Notes: generated from the letters alone by a model not told the origin. A stretch of 64,000 nucleotides of DNA from Ideonella sp. (GCA_016721465.1 JADKIA010000030.1:1-64000), one strand, 5' to 3'; positions 19,571 through 28,313 are shown, counted from the first letter of the stretch. Numbers and translations are program-made.

Positions 19571-20902
19571 ATGAGCAAGTACCAGGGTCAACCCGATGCC
19601 ATCCGCGCCCTCGTGCGCGACACCGAGGTGCACAAGGACGCCTACATCGACCAGGAAGTCTTCGAGCTGGAGATGGAGCACCTGTTCGCCAACACCTGGG
19701 TCTACGTGGGCCACGCCAGCCAGGTGCCGAACAAGGGCGATTTCTACACCACCACCGTCGGCACGCAGCCGGTGGTGATGGTGCGCCACACCGACAACAG
19801 CGTGAAGGTGCTCTACAACCGCTGCCCGCACAAGGGCGTGAAGGTCGCGGGCGAGGTGTGCGGCAATACCGGCAAGTTCTTCCGCTGCCCCTATCACGCC
19901 TGGACGTTCAAGACCGACGGCAGCCTGCTGTCCATCCCGCTGAAGAAGGGCTACGACCACGTCGGCTTCGAGCAGTGCGAAGCCAGCCAGGGCATGGCCG
20001 CGGTCAGCGCCGTGCACGTTCATCGCGACTTCGTGTTCTGCCGCCTGAACGCCGAGGGCGTGAGCTTCGAGGCCTACTTCGGCAATTCGCTGTCGACCAT
20101 CGACAACATGGTCGACCGCTCGCCCGAAGGCCAGCTGCAGATCGCCGGCGGGGTGCTGCGCTACCTGCACCACTGCAACTGGAAGATGCTGGTGGACAAC
20201 CAGACCGACACCTGCCATCCCATGGTGGCGCACGAGTCGTCCGCCGGCACGGCGGTTCGGGTGTGGAATGAAGCCCCGCCCGGCACGCCCAAGCCCATGG
20301 CGGTGGAGCTGTTCGCGCCGTTCATGAGCCCCTACGAATTCTTCGAGAAGATGGGCATTCGCGTCTGGGACAACGGTCACGGCCACACCGGCGTGGCCGA
20401 CTCCATCCACGCGGCCTATTCGCCCGTGCCGGGCTACTGGGAGCAGATGGTGGCGGCGTATGGCGAAGCGCGCGCCCGGCAGATCCTGGGCGAAGTGCGG
20501 CACAACACGGTCTACTGGCCCAACATCATGATCAAGGGGCCGATCCAGACCCTGCGGCGGTTCTTGCCCATCGCGGCCGACCGCACCCTGGTCGAATCCT
20601 GGACCTTCCGCCTGGTGGGGGCACCCGACATGCTGCTCGAGCGCACCCTGATGTACAACCGCCTGGTGAACGCACCCACGTCGGTGGTGGGGCACGACGA
20701 CCTGGAGATGTACGAGCGTGCGCAAGAAGGCCTGCACGCCCGCGGCCGCGATTGGGTGAACGTCGCGCGGCTGTTCGATCCGGCCGAACACGGCCAGACC
20801 GACGTGGCCACCAACGGCACCAACGAGTGGCAGATGCGCAACCAGTTCCGCGCCTGGGCCAAGTACATGACGGCGACGATGACGCAGGAGGACCGGACAT
20901 GA
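19571..20902 (+). CDS. Rieske ring-hydroxylating oxygenase, alpha subunit 1
   Basis: 443-aa catalytic subunit. Rieske ligands are C85-H87 (RCPHKG) and C106-H109 (CPYHAW). The mononuclear iron site is NWKMLVDNQTDTCHPMVAH with D213 as bridging acid and H216/H221 as ligands. All key residues are present. It uses the preceding reductase and the following beta subunit (ATGA overlap) and would add oxygen to an aromatic or indolic ring. The order MarR / IorAB-like / reductase / alpha / beta matches, as I recall, the iad auxin-degradation locus, where this position is iadD. Substrate assignment to indole-3-acetate is therefore plausible but not proven by sequence. Confidence 0.92.
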   Translation: MSKYQGQPDAIRALVRDTEVHKDAYIDQEVFELEMEHLFANTWVYVGHASQVPNKGDFYTTTVGTQPVVMVRHTDNSVKVLYNRCPHKGVKVAGEVCGNTGKFFRCPYHAWTFKTDGSLLSIPLKKGYDHVGFEQCEASQGMAAVSAVHVHRDFVFCRLNAEGVSFEAYFGNSLSTIDNMVDRSPEGQLQIAGGVLRYLHHCNWKMLVDNQTDTCHPMVAHESSAGTAVRVWNEAPPGTPKPMAVELFAPFMSPYEFFEKMGIRVWDNGHGHTGVADSIHAAYSPVPGYWEQMVAAYGEARARQILGEVRHNTVYWPNIMIKGPIQTLRRFLPIAADRTLVESWTFRLVGAPDMLLERTLMYNRLVNAPTSVVGHDDLEMYERAQEGLHARGRDWVNVARLFDPAEHGQTDVATNGTNEWQMRNQFRAWAKYMTATMTQEDRT

Positions 20903-21381
20903 GCCCATTCGACCGCCAGGCCCTGATCGACTTCGTCCATGCCGAGGCGCGCATGCTCGACGAGCAGCGCTTCGAGGACTGGCTCGCGCTGTTCACCGAC
21001 GACGGCCACTACTGGATGCCGCTGGCCCCGGGCCAGACCGACCCGCGCCTGCACACCTCGCTGCTGTACGAGGACAAGCTGCTGCTGCGCGTGCGCGTGG
21101 AGCGCCTGGCGGGTGCGCGCACCTTCTCGCAGCAGCCGCGCAGCCGCTGCCATCACCTGCTGCAGCAGCCCACGGTCGAGAGTGCCGACGATGCCGCTGG
21201 GCGTTACGCCGTGCGCAGCGCCTTCCACTATGTCGAGACGCGCCTGGACACGCAGACCCTGTTTGCCGGCTGGGCCACGCACGACCTGGTGGTGATCGAT
21301 GGCGCACTGCGCATCCAGCAAAAGCGCGTGGACCTGGTCAATTGCGATGCGGCCTTCGGCAACATCAACCTGTTCATGTGA
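20899..21381 (+). CDS. Ring-hydroxylating oxygenase, beta subunit 1
   Basis: 160-aa small subunit with the NTF2/SnoaL-like cone fold typical of dioxygenase beta chains: RFEDWLALFTDDGHYWMPL near the N-terminus, EDKLLLRVRVERLAG in the middle and QQKRVDLVNCDAAFGNINLF at the end. It has a structural role in the alpha3beta3 hexamer. ATG 20899 overlaps the alpha stop. Equivalent by position to iadE of the auxin locus. Confidence 0.9.
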   Translation: MSPFDRQALIDFVHAEARMLDEQRFEDWLALFTDDGHYWMPLAPGQTDPRLHTSLLYEDKLLLRVRVERLAGARTFSQQPRSRCHHLLQQPTVESADDAAGRYAVRSAFHYVETRLDTQTLFAGWATHDLVVIDGALRIQQKRVDLVNCDAAFGNINLFM

Positions 21382-21414
21382 GCGGCGCCCGCCCTGGCCG
21401 ATGAAACCCGTCCG

Positions 21415-23049
21415 ATGAGCACCGTGGCCAACACCGTCGCCCAGGCCTTTGCGCTCGCTGCCCGGCAGCACGGGCAGCGCCCGTTCGTGGGCCTGCTGCC
21501 CGAGACGGCGGCCATCTATGGCGTGCCCGCGGGCGAGATCGCCTATGCCGATGCGCAGGCGCAGATCGAGCGCTTGCGCCAGGCCTATGCGGCAGCAGGC
21601 TATGGCCATGGCCACCGCGTGGGGCTGCAGCTGGAGAACCGCCCGGCCTTCTTCCTGCACTGGTTCGCGCTGAATGGCCTGGGCGTGTCGGTGGTGCCGA
21701 TCAACGCCGACCTGCGCTCGGCCGAGCTCGAGTACCTGGTGGCCCACAGCGAGATTGCGCTGGCCATTGCGCCCGCCGCGCGCCATGCGGTGCTGCGCGC
21801 TGCGGCCCAGGTGACCGGACGCGCGCTTCAGGTGATGGGTGCGGATGACGCGCCGCCCACCGCGCCCTTCACGGCACCACTGGCCTCGGCGCCCATCGGC
21901 GTGCGCACCGAGTGCGCGCTGCTCTACACCTCGGGCACCACGGGCCAGCCCAAGGGCTGCATCCTGCACAACCGCTACTTCCTGCAGGCTGGCGCCTGGT
22001 ACGCCGGCATCGGAGGCCTGGCCCGGCTGCACGTCGGTGTCGAGCGCATGCTCACGCCGCTGCCGCTGGTGCACATGAACGCGATGGCCTATTCGACGAT
22101 GGCCATGGTGCTCACGGGGGGTTGCCTGATCCTGCTCGATCGCTTCCACCCGAGCAGCTGGTGGGCCAGCGTGCGTGAGTCGCGGGCCACGGTGGTGCAC
22201 TACCTGGGCGTGATGCCTGCGATGTTGATGAAGGCCGCGGCTGGCGCGCAAGATCTGCAGCACGCCGTGCGCTTCGGCTTCGGTGCGGGCGTGGATCGCA
22301 GTCTGCACGCGCCTTTCGAACGACGCTTCGGATTCCCGCTGCTGGAGGCCTGGGCCATGACCGAGACCGGCGCCGGCGCCGTGGTCATCGCCAACCACGA
22401 GCCCCGCCTCACAGGCAGCAGCTGCTTCGGTCGAGAGGGCCATGATGTGCAAGTGCGCCTGGTGGCCGACAGCGGCGCCGAGCCCGCGGTCGACGAGCCC
22501 GGCGAAATGCTGGTGCGCCACGCCGGCGACGACCCGCGCGACGGCTTCTTTGCCGGCTACCTGAAGGACGAGGCGGCCACCGCCGAAGCCTGGGCGGATG
22601 GCTGGTTCCACACCGGTGACATCGTACGCCGCGGTGCCGATGGCCAGCTGCATTTCATCGACCGGCGCAAGAACGTGATCCGCCGCAGCGGCGAGAACAT
22701 CTCTGCCGTCGAGGTGGAAAGCGTGCTGTTGCAGCACCCCGGCGTGAAGGCGGCCGCGGTGGCCGCCGTGCCCGACGCAATCCGCGGCGACGAGGTGCTG
22801 GCCTGCATCGTGCCGGTCATGCCGCTGGCCGATGGTGCGGCGCGCAGCGTGCTGGCCACCGAGTTGGTGGCATGGTGTCTGGCCCGCCTGGCCTACTTCA
22901 AGGCGCCGGGCCACGTCGCCTTCGTCGAGGCGCTGCCGCTCACCGCGTCGCAGAAGGTGCAGCGCGGCGAGCTGAAGACCTTGGCCGCCGCGATGCTGGG
23001 CCAGCCGGGCTGCGTCGATACGCAGTCGCTGAAGCGCAGGCCCACATGA
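21415..23049 (+). CDS. AMP-dependent acyl-CoA synthetase (ligase) 1
   Basis: 544-aa ANL-superfamily enzyme that activates a carboxylic acid through an acyl-adenylate to the CoA thioester. P-loop LLYTSGTTGQPKG (about 175-187), LLEAWAMTETGAG (A5 region), GWFHTGDIV (A7), FIDRRKNVIRRSGENIS (A8) and the final catalytic-lysine region TASQKVQRGELK are all present. It starts 33 bases after the beta subunit and overlaps the thiolase gene (ATGA). The acid is probably the product of the oxygenase steps; which one cannot be read from the sequence. A second, different ligase lies at 35113. Confidence 0.92.
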   Translation: MSTVANTVAQAFALAARQHGQRPFVGLLPETAAIYGVPAGEIAYADAQAQIERLRQAYAAAGYGHGHRVGLQLENRPAFFLHWFALNGLGVSVVPINADLRSAELEYLVAHSEIALAIAPAARHAVLRAAAQVTGRALQVMGADDAPPTAPFTAPLASAPIGVRTECALLYTSGTTGQPKGCILHNRYFLQAGAWYAGIGGLARLHVGVERMLTPLPLVHMNAMAYSTMAMVLTGGCLILLDRFHPSSWWASVRESRATVVHYLGVMPAMLMKAAAGAQDLQHAVRFGFGAGVDRSLHAPFERRFGFPLLEAWAMTETGAGAVVIANHEPRLTGSSCFGREGHDVQVRLVADSGAEPAVDEPGEMLVRHAGDDPRDGFFAGYLKDEAATAEAWADGWFHTGDIVRRGADGQLHFIDRRKNVIRRSGENISAVEVESVLLQHPGVKAAAVAAVPDAIRGDEVLACIVPVMPLADGAARSVLATELVAWCLARLAYFKAPGHVAFVEALPLTASQKVQRGELKTLAAAMLGQPGCVDTQSLKRRPT

Positions 23050-24218
23050 GCTTCATCCGCCAGGGCTACGACGGTGTGGCGGTGACGGTGCCCGTGACCG
23101 TGCCGTATGAGCGCTATTCGACCAAGACCGCGCACTGGTTCATCGGCCAGGCGCTGCAGGCCCTGGTGCAGCAATCGGGGTTGGCCAAGGCGCAGATCGA
23201 TGGGCTGACGGTGAGCAGCTTCTCGCTGGCGCCGGACACGGCGGTGGGCGTCACGCAGCACCTGGGTGTGTCGCCGCGCTGGCTTGATCACATCCCCACC
23301 GGCGGCGCATCGGGCGTGATGTCGCTGCGCCGCGCCGCGCGCGCCGTGCAGGCGGGCGACGCCGACGTGGTGGCCTGCATCGCGGCGGACACCAACCATG
23401 TCGATTCCTTCCGCGCCACGCTGGGCAGTTTCAGCAACTTCGCGCGCGACGCCAGCTACCCCTATGGCTCGGGCGGACCGAACTCGATCTTCGCGTTCAT
23501 CACCGCCAATTACATGCGCAGGTTCGGTGCCCGGCGCGAGGACTTCGGCCGCATCGCGGTGGACCAGCGCCACAACGCGCTGAAGAACCCGCATGCCATG
23601 TTCAAGAAGCCGCTCACGCTGGACGAGTACATGGCTGCGCGGCCCATCTCCGACCCCATCCACCTCTTTGATTGCGTGATGCCTTGCGCCGGGGCCGAGG
23701 GTTTCCTGGTGATGCGCGAGGAGCGTGCGCGCGACCTGGGCCTGCCGCACGCGCTGGTGCGCGGCGCCATCGAGCGCCACAACGCCTATGCCGACGACCC
23801 GGTGATGGTGCGCGGCGGTTGGCTGGTGGACCGCGACGAGCTGTATGCCCAGGCCGGCGCCGTGCCTGCCGAGGTGGATTTCGTGCAGACCTACGACGAC
23901 TATCCCGTCATCGTGATGCTGCAGTTCGAGGACCTGGGTTTCTGCGCCAAGGGCGAAGGCCCGGCCTTTGTCCGCGCGCACCGGATGACGCACGACGGCA
24001 GCTTTCCCAACAACACCAGTGGCGGCCAGCTCTCGGCCGGCCAGGCCGGCGCGGCCGGTGGCTTCCTCGGCATGACCGAGGCCATCCGCCAGCTCACTGG
24101 GCAGGCCGGACCACGTTCTGTCCCCGGTGCGAAGTTGGGCCTGGTGACGGGCTTTGGCATGGTCACCTACGACCGTTGCTTGTGCACCGGCGCGGTGTTG
24201 CTGGGGAGCACGGCATGA
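23046..24218 (+). CDS. Thiolase-fold protein (SCP2-type) lacking the nucleophilic cysteine
   Basis: 390-aa thiolase-like protein. The segment that normally carries the acylated Cys reads IPTGGASGVMSLRRAA (about residues 83-98), with Gly in its place. The GHP box reads SAGQAG. The C-terminal segment TYDRCLCTGAVLL keeps cysteines near the usual CxG. It is followed by a DUF35 protein, the standard partner of such thiolases. Known pairs include BbsB/BbsA, and Ltp2/ChsH2, which is a retro-aldolase without catalytic Cys. Either a retro-aldol or an unusual Claisen cleavage is possible. The start overlaps the ligase stop; the stop overlaps the start of a mini-ORF in a palindromic repeat. Confidence 0.85.
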   Translation: MSFIRQGYDGVAVTVPVTVPYERYSTKTAHWFIGQALQALVQQSGLAKAQIDGLTVSSFSLAPDTAVGVTQHLGVSPRWLDHIPTGGASGVMSLRRAARAVQAGDADVVACIAADTNHVDSFRATLGSFSNFARDASYPYGSGGPNSIFAFITANYMRRFGARREDFGRIAVDQRHNALKNPHAMFKKPLTLDEYMAARPISDPIHLFDCVMPCAGAEGFLVMREERARDLGLPHALVRGAIERHNAYADDPVMVRGGWLVDRDELYAQAGAVPAEVDFVQTYDDYPVIVMLQFEDLGFCAKGEGPAFVRAHRMTHDGSFPNNTSGGQLSAGQAGAAGGFLGMTEAIRQLTGQAGPRSVPGAKLGLVTGFGMVTYDRCLCTGAVLLGSTA

Positions 24219-24313
24219 GTCGAAGCCAGAGCCCGCGCGCCCGGCCGCCCGAAGCCGGGCTCATCCCCTCGGGGGATCGGCCGGGGTACTCCACGGACGA
24301 GGGGCTCCAATGA
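24215..24313 (+). CDS. Bridging mini-ORF (32 codons) inside a palindromic repeat
   Basis: ATG 24215 overlaps the thiolase stop, and its TGA (24311-24313) overlaps the DUF35 gene start (ATGA). The peptide (starts MSRSQSPRARPPEAG) is encoded wholly by repeat DNA and has no recognisable domain. It probably serves to keep ribosomes moving across the repeat rather than to make a functional product. Confidence 0.35.
   Translation: MSRSQSPRARPPEAGLIPSGDRPGYSTDEGLQ
24217..24309 (+). repeat. Short palindromic repeat, copy 2 (thiolase-DUF35 junction)
   Basis: Begins AGTCGAAGCCAG like copy 1, centre CCCCTCGGGGG at 24265-24275, then ATCGGCCG and a terminal GAGGGGCTCCA directly before ATG 24310. The GAGGGG is well placed to act as the ribosome-binding site of the next gene. 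Confidence 0.7.
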
Positions 24314-25563
24314 CCATGCCCTTGATGAAGCCCAGGCGCAAGAACCCGATCCTGCGGACGCGGCAGATGAACCTGCCGCCCGGCTCGCGTGGCCGCGTGG
24401 CGCTGAACCTCACGGCGGCGGCGGCCGAGGGCCGCTTCGAGCTGCAGGTGTGCCAGGATTGCCTGGCGGTGCAGTACCCACCTCGCGAAGCCTGCCACCG
24501 CTGCCTGTCGGCGCGCCTGAAGTGGCGGGCGCAATCGGGCGAGGGCACGCTGCTGGGCATCACCACGCTGCACCACAGCAACGATCCGTTCTTCCGCGAG
24601 CGCCTGCCCTGGCGGCTGGGCCTGGTGCAGCTGGATGCAGGCCCGTCGCTGATCGTGCACCTGCACGGTGAGGTGGGCGATGCGCCCACGGCAGTGCGGG
24701 TGGGCGCGCGGCTGGACCGCGCGGGCCAGGCGGTGCTGATCGGATTTCCGAAGGAAGGAACAGAACACATGGCGGACGACAAGATGCTGCGCGAGATGAG
24801 CTGCGACCCCAAGTTCCGCAAGGTGCTGGTCACCGACGGCAAGACGGCCGTGGGCCAGGCCATCGTGCAGGCCCTGGTGAAGGCCGGCGCCGACATCGTC
24901 TGGGTCGGCCATGCCGAGCCCTGGAAGAAGCTGCCCGGCTTCGACGACATCGCCGCGCTGCCGCAGGTGACGATGGTGCCGCTGGACCTGACCAATGGCC
25001 GCTCGGTGACCGAACTGGCCGGCGAGATCGGTGGCAAGGTGGACATCGTGATCAACAACGCCGAGTTGCACCGCACGCACGGCATCGCCTCGCGCCGCGG
25101 CACCGATGTGGCCAAGGCCGAGATGGACATCAACTACTTCGGCCTGCTGCGCCTGGCGCAGGAGTTCGGCCCCGCGCTCAAGGGCCGCTCGGCCGATGGC
25201 GAGATCGGCGCGACGGCCTGGGTGAATCTGTTGTCGGTCTATGCGCTGAGCAACTACCCGAGCCACGGCACCTTCTCCGCGTCCAAGGCGGCGGCGCATT
25301 CGCTGGCGCAGTGCCTGCGCGCGGAGATGCGGCCGGCCGGCATCCGCGTGGTGAACGTGTTTCCCGGGCCCATCGACGACGAGTGGAACCAGAACCTGCC
25401 GCCGCCCAAGGTGGCACCGGCCGTGCTGGCCAGCGCCATCGTCAAGGCGCTGCGCGAGGGCCTCGAGGATGTGTATCCCGGCGACGTGGCCCAGGAGTGG
25501 CTGGAGCGCTGGCGCGAGAACCCCAAAGTGCTCGAGCGCGAGCTCGCGGCCGGAGGGTCGTGA
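24310..25563 (+). CDS. DUF35 (zinc ribbon/OB-fold) - SDR fusion protein
   Basis: 417 aa. Residues 1-153 form a DUF35 module: a zinc ribbon with C48, C51, C62, C65 (VCQDCLAVQYPPREACHRC) and an OB-fold that binds acyl-CoA next to a thiolase. Residues about 154-417 form a short-chain dehydrogenase. The SDR half is unusual: the glycine motif reads TDGKTAVGQA and the YxxxK motif reads FSASK, so the catalytic Tyr is Phe. An internal ATG at 24769 in the same frame has AAGGAAGGA nine bases upstream, so a separate SDR chain could also be made. The start ATG 24310 takes its GAGGGG from the palindromic repeat. The DUF35 half likely pairs with the preceding thiolase. Confidence 0.85.
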   Translation: MTMPLMKPRRKNPILRTRQMNLPPGSRGRVALNLTAAAAEGRFELQVCQDCLAVQYPPREACHRCLSARLKWRAQSGEGTLLGITTLHHSNDPFFRERLPWRLGLVQLDAGPSLIVHLHGEVGDAPTAVRVGARLDRAGQAVLIGFPKEGTEHMADDKMLREMSCDPKFRKVLVTDGKTAVGQAIVQALVKAGADIVWVGHAEPWKKLPGFDDIAALPQVTMVPLDLTNGRSVTELAGEIGGKVDIVINNAELHRTHGIASRRGTDVAKAEMDINYFGLLRLAQEFGPALKGRSADGEIGATAWVNLLSVYALSNYPSHGTFSASKAAAHSLAQCLRAEMRPAGIRVVNVFPGPIDDEWNQNLPPPKVAPAVLASAIVKALREGLEDVYPGDVAQEWLERWRENPKVLERELAAGGS

Positions 25564-25564
25564 C

Positions 25565-26365
25565 ATGCAAGGTACTCAGACTTCCTCCGTGCTCGGCGCC
25601 CTGGTGGCTGCGATGACGAGCGGCCGCATCCGGGTGGTCGACCTGACGCAGACGCTCACGCCCGAGTTTCCGCAGATCGCGCTGCCGCCCGAGATGGGGC
25701 AGTGCTGGCCCTTCCGCATCGAGGAGGTCTCGGCCTACGACGAGCGCGGCCCGGGCTGGTACTGGAACAACTTCTCCTGTGGCGAGCACACCGGCACGCA
25801 CTTCGATGCGCCCATCCACTGGATCTCGGGCCGCGACCTGCCCCACAACGCGGTGGACACCATCCCGCCCCAGCACTTCGTGGCGCCGGCCTGCGTGATC
25901 GATTGCGCCACGCAGGCCGCCGCCAATCCCGACTACCTGCTCAGCGTGGCCGACATCGAGGGCTTCGAGGCGCAGCATGGCCGCATCCCGGCCGGTGCCT
26001 GGGTGCTGATGCGCAGCGACTGGTCCAAGCGCCAGGACCCCGAGGCCTACCAGAACTTCGACGAGACCGGCCAGCACACGCCCGGCCCCAGCGCCGAGGC
26101 GGCGCAGTTCCTGGTGGAGCAGCGCGACGTGCTCGGCTTCGGCTCGGAGGCCATCGGCACCGACGCCGGCCAGGGCTACCACCTGCGCCCGCCTTACCCC
26201 TGCCACTACTACATGCACGGCGCCGGCCGCTATGGCCTGCAATGCCTGTGCAACCTCGACCAGCTGCCACCCACTGGCGCGGTGCTGATCTGCCCGCCGC
26301 TGAAGATCCAGAAGGGCAGCGGCAGCCCCTTGCGCGTGCTGGCGCTGGTGGAAAGTCAGTCATGA
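25565..26365 (+). CDS. Cyclase-family metal hydrolase (isatin hydrolase/kynurenine formamidase type)
   Basis: 266-aa protein with the metal-binding signature HTGTHFDAPIHW (H75, H79, D81, H85), i.e. HxGTHxDxPxH of the cyclase superfamily. Members open cyclic amides or N-formyl compounds, such as isatin hydrolase (isatin to isatinate) and kynurenine formamidase. In an island with indolepyruvate-type enzymes and a Rieske oxygenase, opening of an oxidised indole ring is a sensible role. The distinction between isatin and another lactam or ester cannot be made from sequence alone. ATG 25565 is chosen because GGAGG lies eight or nine bases upstream; the stop overlaps the next ATG. Confidence 0.85.
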   Translation: MQGTQTSSVLGALVAAMTSGRIRVVDLTQTLTPEFPQIALPPEMGQCWPFRIEEVSAYDERGPGWYWNNFSCGEHTGTHFDAPIHWISGRDLPHNAVDTIPPQHFVAPACVIDCATQAAANPDYLLSVADIEGFEAQHGRIPAGAWVLMRSDWSKRQDPEAYQNFDETGQHTPGPSAEAAQFLVEQRDVLGFGSEAIGTDAGQGYHLRPPYPCHYYMHGAGRYGLQCLCNLDQLPPTGAVLICPPLKIQKGSGSPLRVLALVESQS

Positions 26366-27078
26366 CGGCCGTGGTCACAGGCGGCAGCGCCGGCATCGGG
26401 CGGGCGATTTGCGAAGACCTGCTCGCGCGCGGTCACGAGGTGGTGTCGCTGGCCCGCCGCGCCTGCGACATCGCCCACCCCAAGCTGCACAGCATCGAAG
26501 TGGACCTGAGCGACCGCGCCGCCACCGCCCAGGCCGTGGCCGAGCTGGTGCGACGCTTCGACGTGACCACCGTGGTGCACAACGCCGGCGTGATCCGCGC
26601 CGCGCTGCTGCCCGAGGTGAAGCTCGAGGACCTCGATGCGCTGGTCGAGCTGCACCTGGGCTGCGCCGTGCAACTGGTGCAGGCCGCCTTGCCGGCGATG
26701 AAGCGGGCGCAGTTCGGCCGCGTGATCCTGATGTCCTCGCGCGCCGCGGGCGGCATGCCCACGCGCACCAGCTACTCGGCCACCAAGGCCGGCATGCTGG
26801 GCATGGCACGCACCTGGGCGCTGGAACTGGCAGGCGACGGCATCACCGTCAACGTGGTGGCCCCGGGCCCTATCCGCACCGACATGTTCTTCGACGTGGT
26901 GCCCGAAGGCAGCGAGCAGGAGCGCCAGCTCGCCGCATCCATCCCCGTCAAACGCCTGGGCGAATCGGCCGATGTGGCCCGCGCCGTGGCCTTCTTCGCC
27001 GACCCGGCCAACGGTTTCGTGACCGGGCAGGTTTTGTACGTCTGCGGCGGCACCAGCGTCGGCAGCCTCAAGCTCTGA
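26362..27078 (+). CDS. Short-chain dehydrogenase/reductase
   Basis: 238-aa classical SDR: TGGSAGIGRAI at the N-terminus (cofactor), HNAGV, Ser in MSSRAAG, and catalytic SYSATKAG with Tyr and Lys. It would oxidise or reduce an alcohol/ketone intermediate with NAD(P). It overlaps the cyclase stop (ATGA) and is the last gene before the first binding protein, from which it is separated by 45 bases. Unlike the SDR half of the preceding fusion, its active site is intact. Confidence 0.9.
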   Translation: MTAVVTGGSAGIGRAICEDLLARGHEVVSLARRACDIAHPKLHSIEVDLSDRAATAQAVAELVRRFDVTTVVHNAGVIRAALLPEVKLEDLDALVELHLGCAVQLVQAALPAMKRAQFGRVILMSSRAAGGMPTRTSYSATKAGMLGMARTWALELAGDGITVNVVAPGPIRTDMFFDVVPEGSEQERQLAASIPVKRLGESADVARAVAFFADPANGFVTGQVLYVCGGTSVGSLKL

Positions 27079-27123
27079 TCCCTGCCGGGATTTGTTTTCT
27101 ACCCTCCAACGAAGGATCGCACC

Positions 27124-28281
27124 ATGAAGACCTTGACTCGAATTGCAGCCGCCTTGACCCTGGGCGTGGGCCTGAGCGCTCAGGCACTGGCCGCCGACCT
27201 GAAGGTCGGCTTCATCACCTCGCTGTCCGGGCCGGTGTCCTCGCTGGGCATTCCCTACGCCAAGGGCATGCAGGCCGCCATTGCATTCAAGGGCGAGATC
27301 AATGGCCGCAAGGTACACCTCATCCAGCTGGACGATGCGTCGGATCCGTCCACCGCCGCGCGCAACGCCCGCAAGTTGATCGACGAGGACAAGGTCGACG
27401 TGATCATCGGCACCGCCGGCTCGCCGGGTTCGCTGGCCATCGCCGCGGTGGCGCGCGAGAAGCAGACCCAACTCATCGCCATCGGCAACGCCAACCTGGC
27501 GGGTGAAGAAGGCGCCTGGATGGTGACCGTGCCGCAACCCGCCCCGCTGATGATCAACGCCGTGATCGAGCACATGAAGAAGGACGGCGTGAAGACGGTG
27601 GGCTACATCGGCTTTTCCGACCCCTGGGGCGACCTGGTCTACGACTCGCTGATGAAGGGCGCCGAGGCCGCCGGCATCAAGGTGCTCACCAACGAGCGCT
27701 ATGCGCGCGCCGACACCTCCGTCACTGGCCAGGTGCTGAAGATCGTGGCCGCGCGCCCCGATGCGGTGCTCACGGGCGGCTCGGGCACGCCCGGCGCGCT
27801 GCCCTACCTGGCCTTGGCCGAGCGCGGCTTCAAAGGCAAGCTCTACGGCACGCATGCGCTGATCAACCCCGACTTCGTGCGGGTGGGTGGTGCCTCGGTG
27901 GAGGGCCTGCTGGCGCCCACGGGCCCGGTGGTGGTGGCCGAGCAGTTGCCGGCCTCGAGCCCGGTGCGCAAGGTGGCGATGGACTTTCGCGCGGCCTACC
28001 AGAAGGCCCATGGTGCACCGGCCAACGATGCGTTCTCGGCCTACTCGTTCGATGCGTGGCTGCTGTTCGCCGACGCCGCGGCCCGTGCGGGTGCGGCCAG
28101 CAAGGCCGAGCCCGGCACGGCGCAGTTCCGCGCGGCGCTGCACGAGGCCGTCATCAGCACCAAGGAGCTGGTGGGCACGCACGGCGTGTACAACCTGCGG
28201 GCCGACAGCCGTTATGGCTCGGACGAACGCGCCCGCGTGATCGTCAAGCTCGAAAAGGGCCAGTGGAAGCTGGTGCCCTGA
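27124..28281 (+). CDS. Branched-chain-amino-acid-type ABC transporter solute-binding protein 1
   Basis: 385-aa periplasmic type I binding protein (LivK/Peripla_BP_6). Signal peptide MKTLTRIAAALTLGVGLSAQ with an ALA-ADL cleavage site, then LKVGFITSLSGP and IPYAKGMQAA. Such proteins in catabolic islands often bind aromatic acids. It is a close paralogue of the protein at 30236: most motifs are shared, e.g. KTVGYIGF, VLTNERYARAD and DAFSAYSFD. GAAGGA lies eight bases before ATG. Expected to deliver substrate to the LivH/M/G/F proteins encoded downstream. Confidence 0.92.
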   Translation: MKTLTRIAAALTLGVGLSAQALAADLKVGFITSLSGPVSSLGIPYAKGMQAAIAFKGEINGRKVHLIQLDDASDPSTAARNARKLIDEDKVDVIIGTAGSPGSLAIAAVAREKQTQLIAIGNANLAGEEGAWMVTVPQPAPLMINAVIEHMKKDGVKTVGYIGFSDPWGDLVYDSLMKGAEAAGIKVLTNERYARADTSVTGQVLKIVAARPDAVLTGGSGTPGALPYLALAERGFKGKLYGTHALINPDFVRVGGASVEGLLAPTGPVVVAEQLPASSPVRKVAMDFRAAYQKAHGAPANDAFSAYSFDAWLLFADAAARAGAASKAEPGTAQFRAALHEAVISTKELVGTHGVYNLRADSRYGSDERARVIVKLEKGQWKLVP

Positions 28282-28313
28282 CCGCCCCCTTCGAAGCTGA
28301 CCTGCCGCGCGCC

